DNA of 64,000 nt, from positions 1 to 64,000 of the forward strand of contig DASXRQ010000253.1 in assembly GCA_036506495.1 (NCBI GenBank), given 5' to 3'. Under the pieces are notes generated by a model. It did not search any database. It saw only the letters and a program-made list of their open reading frames with translations, and had not been told where the DNA came from. This stretch comes from DASXRC01 sp036506495 (GTDB taxonomy: Bacteria > Actinomycetota > Actinomycetes > Mycobacteriales > Micromonosporaceae). Below, in pieces: positions 52,550 through 61,420 of the stretch (its first letter is position 1; the number at the start of each line of letters is the position of its first letter). Made by a program: the position numbers and the translations under genes.

Positions 52550-53707
52550 ATGTCGACGGTCGTGCAGTCACCTCGGGTGCGGCGACTGCCTCAGGTGGAC
52601 AACCTGAAGACGGTCATGGTCGCGTGGATCATCGCCGGCCACGCCCTGCTCGGCTACTCGGTCGTCGGCGGCTGGCCGTACGACGAGGTCCACGAGGTCA
52701 CGCTCGAGCGGCGTTCGGAGCTGGTCCTCGCCGTCGTGCTCGGCCCATCGGCGCTGTTCGTCGTCGGCACGTTCTTCTTCCTGGCCGGACTGTTCGCGCC
52801 GGGTTCCATCGCCCGCCGGGGACCGGCTGGGTTCGCCGCGGACCGGCTGGTGCGTATCGGCGTACCGTGGCTGTCCTTCATGCTGGTGGTCTGGCCGCTG
52901 TTCATGTGGTTCGCCTACCGGGCGGCCGGCCGAAACGTGTCGTACTGGTGGGAGTTCACCCACCGGCAGCCGTTCCTCGACTCGGGCCCGCTCTGGTTCG
53001 CCGAGGTCCTGCTCTTTATCTCGCTCGGGTACGCCGCGTGGCGCGGGTTCGCGGCCAAGCTGGGACGGACGCCCGATCCCACCCCCCGGCCGTTGGGCGG
53101 TGGTCATCTGGCCACCCTCGCGGCCGGCGTCGCGCTCACGTCGTTCGTCGTCCGGCTGTGGTTCCCCGCGCGCAGCACCCAGATCCTGGACCTGCACCTG
53201 TGGCAGTGGCCGCAGAGCGTGGCGATGTTCGGCCTCGGCGTCGTGACCGCCCGACGCGGTTGGGCCGCCACCGTGCCCGATCAGATTCACCGGGCCTGCG
53301 GTCGAGCGGTGGTCGTCACGCTGGCCACCGTGCCGGCGCTGGCCATTGGCCTGCGGATCACCGACGTCGCCGAGGACGCCTCCCCGTGGGTCGGCGGTTG
53401 GCACTGGCAGGCCCTGGTGCTGGCCTCCGTCGAGGCGTCGCTGGTGGTCGCGGGCTCGGTGTGGGTGCTCGGCACGGCCCAGCGCCGCCTCGTGGGCGAT
53501 GGCCGGCTCGCCGCGACCTGGGGCCGCAGCGCGTTCGCCGCGTTCGTCCTGCAGGCGCCGGTGCTGCTGACCCTCGCGATCGCGGCCCGGCCGCTGCCCG
53601 TGCCGGCCGAGGCCAAGGCGTTCCTCGTCGGGGCGCTCGCCGTGCCGCTGAGCTTCTACCTGGGGTGGCTGGTCATCGACCAGACCCGTCTCGGTCGGGT
53701 GCTGTGA
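52550..53707 (+). CDS. Acyltransferase 3 family membrane protein
   Basis: 385 residues with about ten helices. It begins RLPQVDNLKTVMVAWIIAGHALLG, the acyltransferase-3 start with the catalytic His of the (H)xxx region, and keeps LVRIGVPWLSFMLVVWPLF. The family transfers acyl groups to sugars, glycans or lipids at the membrane. It is most like the MdoC/OpgC-type group. The start is ATG 52550; a 98-base gap separates it from the divergent nadK, so both could share regulation. Confidence 0.82.
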   Translation: MSTVVQSPRVRRLPQVDNLKTVMVAWIIAGHALLGYSVVGGWPYDEVHEVTLERRSELVLAVVLGPSALFVVGTFFFLAGLFAPGSIARRGPAGFAADRLVRIGVPWLSFMLVVWPLFMWFAYRAAGRNVSYWWEFTHRQPFLDSGPLWFAEVLLFISLGYAAWRGFAAKLGRTPDPTPRPLGGGHLATLAAGVALTSFVVRLWFPARSTQILDLHLWQWPQSVAMFGLGVVTARRGWAATVPDQIHRACGRAVVVTLATVPALAIGLRITDVAEDASPWVGGWHWQALVLASVEASLVVAGSVWVLGTAQRRLVGDGRLAATWGRSAFAAFVLQAPVLLTLAIAARPLPVPAEAKAFLVGALAVPLSFYLGWLVIDQTRLGRVL

Positions 53708-53716
53708 CCGCGGGCG

Positions 53717-54736
53717 TCAATGGCAGGACGCCGACCCCGCGTCGGTGAAGCGACCGCCGGCCGCCGGCAGGAACCGCCAGTCGTAGCCGGCGGCACGCAG
53801 CGTCAACCGGAGCACGCCGTTGCTGGTCGCGTTCCGGACCTCGCTATTCGGCTGGATGGCGCCGAACGCGTAGTGACTGGCGCCACCCGTGCCGACGACG
53901 AACTCGCGGACGCCGTGGGCGGGATCGGCCACGCCGGCCGGCGTCTGCGGCGCGAACCGTTCGTACTGGTGGTTGTGACCGGAGAGGACCACCTCGGCGC
54001 CGGCGTCGAAGAGCGCCCGGAAGATGGGGCGCATCGCGGTGTCGCCGGGGTGCACGGCGCCCGACGTGAACAGCGGGTGGTGCCAGTACGCCAGCGTGCA
54101 GGCGCGCCGCGACCGGGCCAGGTCGGCGCGTAGCCAGCGCTCCTGCGATGAACCGGCCTGGCAGCCGCCGACCGCTCCGCAGTTGGAGTTGACGACGACG
54201 ATGTGCCAGGCGCCCAGGTCGTACGAGTAGTACCCCTTGGTCGGGTCGCCGGCGGCGGCGCCGAAGTAGTCGAAATACCCGCGGGCGCCGGGGGTCTGGT
54301 ACTCGTGGTTACCCGGAGTCGGTCGCGTCCGGTCGCGGAAGCGGCTCCACGCCGGTGCGTAGCACCGGGCGAAATCGGCGGCCGACCCGTTCGGGTACGC
54401 GATGTCGCCGAGCGCCGCGAACTCGCCGGCCACGCGGGCGACTACGGCGGCCGTCGCCTCGTCACCCGTCGAGGCACACGAGCCGATGTCGCCGGCGGCG
54501 AGCAACGTGACGGTGGGGCTCGTCGACGGAGTCGGTGCGGTGCCCGTGCCCGAGGGTCGGGATCCGGTCGGCGTCGCCGCGCCGGTCGGGGTCGGCGCGG
54601 CGGTCGTCGAGCCGGTGCCGCCCGACTCGGCCGCCGGTCCGTGGGCGGCGGGGCAGCCGGCCAGGACGACCGCCGCGATGGCCAACGCGGTCGCGACCGA
54701 GAGGGACCGCATTCTCGAGCCAGGCGTCACGATCAT
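53717..54736 (-). CDS. Metallophosphoesterase lipoprotein
   Basis: 339 residues. Lipoprotein signal with VLAGCPAA (lipobox LAGC), then a Thr/Pro-rich linker, then a calcineurin-like phosphoesterase: LLAAGDIGSC (metal), LGDIAYPNG, GNHEYQ, and VVLSGHNHQYERFA (GHxH). The purple-acid phosphatase-type pattern. ATG 54736 was chosen; ATG 54712 is nearer the signal core. Divergent from the lipoprotein gene 54856. It probably releases phosphate from extracellular esters. Confidence 0.85.
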   Translation of the reverse strand: MIVTPGSRMRSLSVATALAIAAVVLAGCPAAHGPAAESGGTGSTTAAPTPTGAATPTGSRPSGTGTAPTPSTSPTVTLLAAGDIGSCASTGDEATAAVVARVAGEFAALGDIAYPNGSAADFARCYAPAWSRFRDRTRPTPGNHEYQTPGARGYFDYFGAAAGDPTKGYYSYDLGAWHIVVVNSNCGAVGGCQAGSSQERWLRADLARSRRACTLAYWHHPLFTSGAVHPGDTAMRPIFRALFDAGAEVVLSGHNHQYERFAPQTPAGVADPAHGVREFVVGTGGASHYAFGAIQPNSEVRNATSNGVLRLTLRAAGYDWRFLPAAGGRFTDAGSASCH

Positions 54737-54855
54737 CAAGCATTGCTCGGACGCATGACTCCCGCCAACCGGCCCGCGTGTGGCACCTCGGGACGAGCCG
54801 CCGGCGGCTAGCATGAGCGCGCACCTTCTCGCGTCCCCCCGAGAGGAGCACGCCG

Positions 54856-55827
54856 TTGCGTCGAGGGGCGCTGTGCCTCACGGCCACTCTCGCCGCGGCC
54901 GTCGCCGTGACGGGCTGTAACACGGCGCCCGAGGCGGCCGAGCCGTTCGGGCTCCGGCCACCCAACCCGACTCCGACGACCGCGACGACTCCGAGCCCAG
55001 GACCCAGCCCGACGCCCGCCAAGCCGAGCCCGACTCCCGTCGCCGCCGAACTGCCGCTCGGCGGGCGCACCATCTTCCCGCGCTACCGGGTGGTCGCGTA
55101 CTACGGCACGGCAGGGACCGCCGCGATGGGCGTGCTCGGCGAGGCCGACCCCGACGCCATCCTGCCGCGGCTGCGCGCGGCTGCCGCCCGCTTCACCACG
55201 CAGGGCCGGCGGATTCAGGTCGCCTACGAGCTGATCGTCACCGTGGCGTTGGGCGGGCCGGGTGCCGACGGGGACTACAGCCACACGATCGATCTGGAGA
55301 AGGTCGAGCGGTATGTCGAGGCCGCCCGCCGCAACAAGGTCCTGGTGGTGCTCGACGTCCAACCCGGCCGGACGGATTTCCTCACCGAGGTGAAGAAGCT
55401 GCGCCGGTTCCTCGTGGAGCCGCATGTCGGCCTCGCGCTCGATCCCGAGTGGCGGGTGGCCGCCGACCAGATCCCGGGCCGCGTCATCGGCTCGGTGCGG
55501 GCCGCGGAGGTCAACGCGGTCTCGAAGTACGTGGCCGACATCGTCCGCGAGTACAGGCTGCCGGAGAAGCTGTTCCTCCTGCACGAGTTCCGCTCGTCGA
55601 TGATCCCCGACATCGGCGCCGTGCAGCGCCGTCTGGGCCTGGCGATGGTCCAGCACATCGACGGCTTCGGCACGCGCTCGGCGAAGGACGCGACGTTCGC
55701 CGGGCTGCGCCGCCCGCAGCAGTTTCATGTCGGCTACAAGCTGTTCTACGACGAGGACATCAACATGTACGCACCGCGGGACGTGCTGAGGTTCCGCCCG
55801 ACGCCGGAGTACATCAGCTACCAGTAG
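54856..55827 (+). CDS. Hypothetical lipoprotein
   Basis: 323 residues, not recognised with certainty. TTG start at 54856, backed by GAGAGGAG. Lipobox AVAVTGCN at residue 20, then a Thr/Pro/Ser-rich linker (about 30-60) and a globular domain with RYRVVAYYGTAGTAAMGVLG, LVVLDVQPGRTDF, VGLALDPEWRVAADQIPG and EFRSSMIPDIGAVQRRLGLA. The alternating beta-alpha pattern looks TIM-barrel-like, perhaps glycoside-hydrolase-like, but the family is not known to me. Ends overlap the convergent amidotransferase by 14 bases. Confidence 0.7.
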   Translation: MRRGALCLTATLAAAVAVTGCNTAPEAAEPFGLRPPNPTPTTATTPSPGPSPTPAKPSPTPVAAELPLGGRTIFPRYRVVAYYGTAGTAAMGVLGEADPDAILPRLRAAAARFTTQGRRIQVAYELIVTVALGGPGADGDYSHTIDLEKVERYVEAARRNKVLVVLDVQPGRTDFLTEVKKLRRFLVEPHVGLALDPEWRVAADQIPGRVIGSVRAAEVNAVSKYVADIVREYRLPEKLFLLHEFRSSMIPDIGAVQRRLGLAMVQHIDGFGTRSAKDATFAGLRRPQQFHVGYKLFYDEDINMYAPRDVLRFRPTPEYISYQ

Positions 55828-56644
55828 GCGTGAACGGCAGCATCACGTCGTGCCCGGTCTGTACGACGCCGTAGGTCGACTCTGGCACCGCGTTCCAGGC
55901 ACCGGGAAGGTCACCGAGCGGCTCGGAGACGATGAGGCGAGTTTCGTCGGAGACCCGGTGGAATGTCGGGTTGTCCGGGTACAGCTCACGCAGCGTACCC
56001 ACGTCGGTGCTGTAGAACAGCGACCGCGACCGCCGCTCGGAGGAGTACCTGAAGGCCCACACCCGGTCGCCGTCGGACGTCGCGACCGTCATCTGGATGG
56101 GGTGTTCGATCCCGTGCCCGTGCCCGGTGGCCTCGACGAAGCCGACCATGCGCTGGACCGCGGCCGGCGGGTCGTCGGCCAGACCGAACGAGAGCGCAAG
56201 GAAGAACATCAGCTCGGAGTCGGTCGACCCCTCGATCGAGGAGAACAGCTCGGGGTCCACGGCCATGGCCAGGTCCCGCTTGACGCGGTGGTACTCCGCT
56301 ATGGACCCGTTGTGCATCCACAGCCAGCGCCCGTACCGGAACGGGTGGCAGTTGGTCTCCTGGACCGCCGTGCCGGTGGACGCGCGGATGTGGGCCAGGA
56401 AGATCGGCGAACGGATGTGCACGGCGAGATCGCGGAGGTTGCGATCGCTCCACGCCGGCCCCGTCCCCCGGAACACGCCAGGCGGCTCGTCGCCGGTGTA
56501 CCAGCCGACGCCGAAGCCGTCGCCGTTGGTGGTCTCGACCCCCATCCGGGCATGCCGGCTCTGGTCGATCAGCGAGTGGGCGGGTTTGTAGAGCACGTCC
56601 TCGAGTGCGACGGGTGAGCCCAAGTACGCGAGCCATCGACACAT
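55814..56644 (-). CDS. Class II glutamine amidotransferase (YafJ/EgtC-like)
   Basis: 276 residues beginning MCRWLAYLGSPVALEDVL, where Cys2 becomes the N-terminal nucleophile after Met removal. FLAHIRASTGTAVQETNCHPF, LWMHNGSIAEYHRVKRDL and the EGSTDSELMFFLALSFG loop match class II glutamine amidotransferases (EgtC subgroup). A GGAGGTG ribosome site precedes ATG 56644; the upstream ATG 56656 would bury the Cys. The acceptor is unknown: the ergothioneine genes are not adjacent. It lies just before glutamate decarboxylase and may share expression. Confidence 0.87.
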   Translation of the reverse strand: MCRWLAYLGSPVALEDVLYKPAHSLIDQSRHARMGVETTNGDGFGVGWYTGDEPPGVFRGTGPAWSDRNLRDLAVHIRSPIFLAHIRASTGTAVQETNCHPFRYGRWLWMHNGSIAEYHRVKRDLAMAVDPELFSSIEGSTDSELMFFLALSFGLADDPPAAVQRMVGFVEATGHGHGIEHPIQMTVATSDGDRVWAFRYSSERRSRSLFYSTDVGTLRELYPDNPTFHRVSDETRLIVSEPLGDLPGAWNAVPESTYGVVQTGHDVMLPFTPTGS

Positions 56645-56670
56645 GGTCACCTCCAAGGTGCCGGCATCGG

Positions 56671-58071
56671 TCAGTGGTGGAACGACGACGCGTTCTCAGC
56701 CGACTGGAGTGGACCCGGCTGGCTCTCGAGCTCGGGCAGCAACCGGTGCAGGTCGTCCAGCAGGAGGTCGGCCAGGTCGTGGGAGAACCCGTGGCGCACG
56801 ACGACACGCAGCACCGCGAGGTCCGTGCGGTTCTCCGGGAAGGTGTACGCCGGCACAAGCCAGCCGCGTTCGCGCAACCGCCGGGAGACGTCGAAGACGT
56901 TGATGCGGGTGACGTCGTCATGGGTGGTGAACGCGAAGACCGGCAGCTGGTCGCCGCGGCTGAGCAGCCGGAACGGGCCGACCGCGGCGATCCGGTCGGA
57001 CAGGTAGGTGGCGATCTCGCGGGAAACCAGCTGCACGGCCCGGAACCCGGCGCGGCCGAGGCGGAAGAACGTGTAGTACTGGGCGACGACCTCGGCGCCG
57101 GGGCGGGAGAAGTTCAGCGCGAACGTCGGCATGGTTCCGCCGAGGTAGTTCACCTCGAAGACCAGCTCCGCGGGGAGCAGCCGGCGGTCCCGCCACACCA
57201 CCCAGCCCACGCCGGGGTAGACCAGGCCGTACTTGTGCCCCGACGTGTTGATCGAGGCGACACGCGGCAGCCGGAAGTCCCACGGCAGGTCCGGATCCAG
57301 GAACGGGGCGACCATCGCGCCCGACGCGCCGTCGACGTGCACCGGGATGTCCCATCCGGTACGCCCCTGTAGGTCGTCGAGGGCGGCCGCGATCTCGGCG
57401 ACCGGTTCGTAGCTGCCGTCGAAGGTGGAGCCCAGGATGGCCACCACGCCGATGGTGTTCTCGTCGCACCGGGCCACGGCCTCCTCGGCGGACAGGTGGT
57501 AGCGGTCACCGTCCATCGGCACGAGTCGAGGCTCCACCTCCCAGTAGTTGCAGAACTTGTCCCAGCACACCTGGACGTTGATGCCCATGACCAGGTTGGG
57601 CCGGGCGGTCGACCGGCCGGCCGCGGCCGCCCAGCGGCGCTTGAGCGCCATCCCGGCGAGCATGCAGGCCTCACTCGAACCGGTCGTCGAGCAGCCGATG
57701 ACGTTCGCGGGGTCGGGGGCGTGCCACAGGTTGGCGAGGATGCTCACGCAGCGCTGCTCGAACTCCGCCGTCTGCGGGTACTCGTCCTTGTCGATCATGT
57801 TCTTGTCGACGCACTCGGCCATGAGCCGCTGGGCCTGAGGCTCCATCCACGTCGTGACGAACGTGGCCAGGTTCAGCCGGGCGTTGCCGTCCAGCATGAG
57901 CTCGTCGTGGATCAGTTGATACGCGACCTCGGGCGGCACCGGGTCGTCGGCCAACGCGTCGATCGGCGGCACCACCTCGCGACCGAGGTCCGGGTTCGCC
58001 GCGGTCGCGAGCGTGTTGCCGGCGTGGCGGCCGGAGCGGTCGCCGGTCACCGTGCCCGTATGCAGCGCCAT
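56671..58071 (-). CDS. gadB: Glutamate decarboxylase
   Basis: 466 residues. It converts glutamate to GABA with PLP. INTSGHKYGLVYPGVGW holds the PLP lysine (about residue 275); WDIPVHVDGASGAMVAPF, GCSTTGSSEACMLAGMAL and AVLRVVVRHGFSHDLADLLL match GadA/GadB. The length equals the family's. In acid or osmotic stress GABA export is usual; the half MFS gene next to it (58081) is of a different family. ATG 58071. Confidence 0.95.
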   Translation of the reverse strand: MALHTGTVTGDRSGRHAGNTLATAANPDLGREVVPPIDALADDPVPPEVAYQLIHDELMLDGNARLNLATFVTTWMEPQAQRLMAECVDKNMIDKDEYPQTAEFEQRCVSILANLWHAPDPANVIGCSTTGSSEACMLAGMALKRRWAAAAGRSTARPNLVMGINVQVCWDKFCNYWEVEPRLVPMDGDRYHLSAEEAVARCDENTIGVVAILGSTFDGSYEPVAEIAAALDDLQGRTGWDIPVHVDGASGAMVAPFLDPDLPWDFRLPRVASINTSGHKYGLVYPGVGWVVWRDRRLLPAELVFEVNYLGGTMPTFALNFSRPGAEVVAQYYTFFRLGRAGFRAVQLVSREIATYLSDRIAAVGPFRLLSRGDQLPVFAFTTHDDVTRINVFDVSRRLRERGWLVPAYTFPENRTDLAVLRVVVRHGFSHDLADLLLDDLHRLLPELESQPGPLQSAENASSFHH

Positions 58072-58080
58072 GCCGCCAGC

Positions 58081-58704
58081 CTAGAGAGCGCATGAGCGGC
58101 GTGACCCGCGAACGCCCAGGCCGGCCGCGACGAGCAGCAGCACCGCGACCACACCGGTGATCGCCGCGACGTGGTGCAGCGTCGCGGTGGAGACATCCCG
58201 CGCGAAGACGATGCCCAGCAGCGCCGCGGACGAGATGGCGCCGATGTACCGGCCGGTCTGGAACAACCCCGCGGCGACGCCGGCGTTGTCCGCGCTCGCG
58301 CTGCGGTAGAGGGCCGACTGGAGGCCAATGTTGTTGAACCCGTTCGGCAGCCCGAGCACCGCGGTGACCGCCACGATTCCGATCACCGACGTGGTGCCGT
58401 TCACGAGCAGGAGCGCGCCACAGCCCGCGACCAGACCCACCGACCCGATCAGCAGCGGCAGCCAGGCGCCGACGCTCCCGGCCAACCGCGCCGCGACCGG
58501 TGTCGCCACCACACCGAGGGCGGCGATCGGCTGCATCAGCAGGCCGGTGGTGGCCGGCGGGAAGAGGCGTACGCGCTCCAGCCACATCGGCAGCCCGAAG
58601 AACACGGCGTAGAAAACCCCCTGAACGGCGACCTGCTCCACCAGCACCGCCACCATCGTCCGGTTCTGGCCGAGCGCGCGCATATCGAGGAACGGGCTGG
58701 GCAC
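58081..58704 (-). pseudogene. MFS transporter (DHA2 type), N-terminal half missing
   Basis: 207 codons with seven hydrophobic helices, equal to the C-terminal half of a 14-helix MFS: SPFLDMRALGQNRTMVAVLV, GVFYAVFFGLPMWLERVRLF, TTGLLMQPIAALGVV, GLPNGFNNIGLQSALY and AAGLFQTGRYIGAISSAAL. Motif A and helices 1-7 are absent. The start (GTG 58704) has no convincing ribosome site. Upstream, in another frame, GTG 58778 opens MSRTEPIDALEEAPAR, which could be a leftover of the original gene start after a deletion. Confidence 0.75.
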
Positions 58705-58800
58705 GCGGCGACAGGGAACGGCACCCGCGGGCGGGCAGGTGCCTCCTCGAGCGCGTCGATCGGCTCGGTCCGGCTCACCCCCAGTTTCTACCCAGGGCCG

Positions 58801-60432
58801 CTACCCGGACACGACCCAGGCCGCGCTGTCCGCCGGTAGCCGGCCGTGCGCGAGCGGCCCGCTGGCGAGCATGACCGTGCTGGCCGCCGGCAGGGCGACC
58901 GGGCGGTCGGACAGGTTGACCACGCACGTGAACGTGGCGTGGGTACCCCGGCTGAACGCCAGCACCGACTCCGGCGCCGGCAGCCAGCGAAACTCGCCAT
59001 CCCCGAGGCTCGGCTCCCGGCGGCGGTACGCCAGCGCGCGGCGGTACAGCGCCAGCATCGAGTCCGGGTCGTTCGCCTCCGCCTCGACGGTTCGGTCGCG
59101 CCACGAACGCGGCTGAGGGAGCCAGGGCTCACGCCGCGCACCGGCCGGGCTGAAGCCGAACGGTGGCTCCTGACCCGACCACGGAATCGGCACCCGGCAC
59201 CCGTCGCGGCCGAGGTTCGCGCCGCGGGTACGGAAGAACATCGGATCCTGGCGGAGCGCGTCCGGAATCTCCTCCACCTCCTCCAGGCCGAGCTCCTCGC
59301 CCTGGTAGATGTAGACCGATCCGGGCAGGGCCAGGGTGAGCAGCACGGCCGCCCGGGCGCGGCGCAGGCCGAGCGCCCGATCGGTGGGCGCACCCAGCTG
59401 CCGGTACTCGAGGGTGAACGACGTGTCGGCGCGGCCGTACCGGGTGACGTGGCGCGGAACGTCGTGGTTGGACAGTACCCACGTGGCCGGCGCCCCGACG
59501 GGTGCGTGGATCGCGAGCGTCTCGTCGATGACGCCGCGCAACGCGCCGGGGTCCCAGGGGCAGCCGAGGAACGCGAAGTTGAAGACGGTGTGGATCTCGT
59601 CGGGGCGCATGTACGCGGCGAACCGTTCGGCGTCCGGCAGCCACACCTCGCCGATGAGCGCCCGGGGCTCGGGGTAGCCGTCCGCGATCGCGCGCCACGC
59701 CCGATACACGTCGTGCACCTCGTCCCGGTCGGCGTACGGGTGGGGGATCGGCGGGCGGTCGGGGTCGAAGTCCGCCAGCTCGCGATCCTTCATCAGCAGC
59801 GCGGCGGAGTCGATGCGTACGCCATCGGCGCCGCGGTCGAACCAGAACCGTAGGACGTCCTCGAACTCCTCGCGTACCTTAGGGTTCTCCCAGTTCAGGT
59901 CCGGCTGCTCGGCGGCGAACAGGTGCAGGTACCACTCGCCGGGGGTGCCGTCCGGGTTCGTGGTCCGGGTCCAGGCCGGGCCGCCGAAGATGGACTGCCA
60001 GTCGTTGGGCGGCAGCTCGCCGTCCGGGCCCCGCCCGGGCCGGAACCAGAACAGGTCGCGCGCGGCCGAGCCGGGGCCGGTGCGCAGCGCCTCCCGAAAC
60101 CACGGGTGGGCGTCCGAGCAGTGGTTCGGCACCACGTCGATGATGATGCGGATGCCCGACGCATGCGCCTCGCGGATCAGCTCCTCGGCCTCCGCCAGCG
60201 TGCCGAAGACCGGGTCGATCTCGCGGTAGTCGGCGACGTCGTAGCCGGCGTCCGCCTGCGGCGAGGCGTACCAGGGGTTGAACCAGACCGCGTCCACACC
60301 GAGGACGGCCAGGTGGTCGAGGTGGGCGCGGACGCCGCCCAGGTCGCCGATGCCGTCCCCGTTGCTGTCCGCGAAGCTGCGCGGATAGACCTGGTAGATG
60401 ACCGCCGAACGCCACCACTGTTTGTCATCCAC
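58801..60432 (-). CDS. GH13 alpha-glucosidase
   Basis: 543 residues. It hydrolyses alpha-glucosidic bonds in oligosaccharides inside the cell. The GH13 set is complete: SAVIYQVYPRSFADSNGDGIGD, DVVPNHCSD (region I), GADGVRIDSAA (nucleophile Asp, region II), ALIGEVWL (acid Glu, region III) and VLSNHDVPRH (region IV). PWYASPQADAGYDVADY is typical of oligo-1,6-/alpha-glucosidases. GTG 60432 follows GGAAGCAGG; ATG 60468 is a weaker alternative. Last gene of the maltose-type operon. Confidence 0.93.
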   Translation of the reverse strand: MDDKQWWRSAVIYQVYPRSFADSNGDGIGDLGGVRAHLDHLAVLGVDAVWFNPWYASPQADAGYDVADYREIDPVFGTLAEAEELIREAHASGIRIIIDVVPNHCSDAHPWFREALRTGPGSAARDLFWFRPGRGPDGELPPNDWQSIFGGPAWTRTTNPDGTPGEWYLHLFAAEQPDLNWENPKVREEFEDVLRFWFDRGADGVRIDSAALLMKDRELADFDPDRPPIPHPYADRDEVHDVYRAWRAIADGYPEPRALIGEVWLPDAERFAAYMRPDEIHTVFNFAFLGCPWDPGALRGVIDETLAIHAPVGAPATWVLSNHDVPRHVTRYGRADTSFTLEYRQLGAPTDRALGLRRARAAVLLTLALPGSVYIYQGEELGLEEVEEIPDALRQDPMFFRTRGANLGRDGCRVPIPWSGQEPPFGFSPAGARREPWLPQPRSWRDRTVEAEANDPDSMLALYRRALAYRRREPSLGDGEFRWLPAPESVLAFSRGTHATFTCVVNLSDRPVALPAASTVMLASGPLAHGRLPADSAAWVVSG

Positions 60433-60524
60433 GTGGGCCTGCTTCCCTGGTCGACTGGTTTCTGGCATGGCTGCGCCCGCCGGACGGGCGCGCAAGCGCG
60501 TCGCCGGTGCGAAGAATTGGCTGG

Positions 60525-61412
60525 CTACCCCTTCAAGCTCCCGGTCGTCAGACCGGACATGATGTTCTTCTGGAAGATCAGGAAGAACACGATCGTGGGG
60601 ATCGCGGCGATGACCGCGGCCGCGACCACCACGTTCATCGGCGTGCCGCCGGCGAAGGCGTAGATGCCGACGCTGACGGTGCGCGTCTCGGGTGACGGCA
60701 TCACCAGCTTCGGCCAGAGGAAGTCCTTCCAGACCGCGGTCACCGCGAAGATCGACACCACGCCGAGGATCGGGCGAGAGATCGGCAGGATGATCGACCA
60801 CAGCGTGCGCAACGGCGTCGCTCCGTCCATGATGGCCGCCGACATCAGCTCCTCCGGTATCGAGTCGAAGAACCGCTTGAGCAGGAAGATGTTGAACGCG
60901 TTCGCGACCGTGGGCAGCCAGATCGCGAACGGCGAGTCGAGCAGTCCGATGTGGACGATCGGCAGGTCGATCACCGTGACGTACTGCGGGATGATCAGCA
61001 CCATCGCCGGGATCATCAGGGTCGCGAGCATCAGGCCCAGGATCAGGTTGCCGAGCGCGGGACGCAGCTTCGACAGGGCGTACGCCGCGGCGGTGTCCAG
61101 CACGAGCTGGAACAGCACGGCGCCGACCGCGTAGTAGAACGTGTTGAACAACAGCTTGGCGAGGTTCAACCGGCTCCACGCGTCGGTGTAGTTGTGCGCT
61201 TCGGGGTGCTTCGGGAACAGCGTAGGCGGCGTCTGCGCGATCTCCTGCCCGGACTTGAGCGCACCGGTAACCATCCAGTACAGCGGTCCGATGAATATGA
61301 GCGTGAATGCGACGAGCACGACGACGAGGACGGCCCAGTAGGCCGCCCTGCCCCGCCCGCGGGTGAGCTGAGCGTGGGAGATCAGCGTCCGGGATCCCAA
61401 GTCCTTCGCCAT
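60525..61412 (-). CDS. Carbohydrate ABC transporter permease, MalG-like
   Basis: 295 residues with six helices. The EAA loop near the C-terminus (ELMSAAIMDGATPLRTLWSI, ILPISRPILG) contacts the ATPase; the MalG-like N-terminus is WAVLVVVLVAFTLIFIGPLY. It starts eight bases after the MalF-like gene and ends 92 bases before the glucosidase. The operon contains no ATPase gene; a shared MsiK-type ATPase encoded elsewhere is likely, as in streptomycetes. Confidence 0.93.
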   Translation of the reverse strand: MAKDLGSRTLISHAQLTRGRGRAAYWAVLVVVLVAFTLIFIGPLYWMVTGALKSGQEIAQTPPTLFPKHPEAHNYTDAWSRLNLAKLLFNTFYYAVGAVLFQLVLDTAAAYALSKLRPALGNLILGLMLATLMIPAMVLIIPQYVTVIDLPIVHIGLLDSPFAIWLPTVANAFNIFLLKRFFDSIPEELMSAAIMDGATPLRTLWSIILPISRPILGVVSIFAVTAVWKDFLWPKLVMPSPETRTVSVGIYAFAGGTPMNVVVAAAVIAAIPTIVFFLIFQKNIMSGLTTGSLKG

Positions 61413-61420
61413 GGCCTCCC

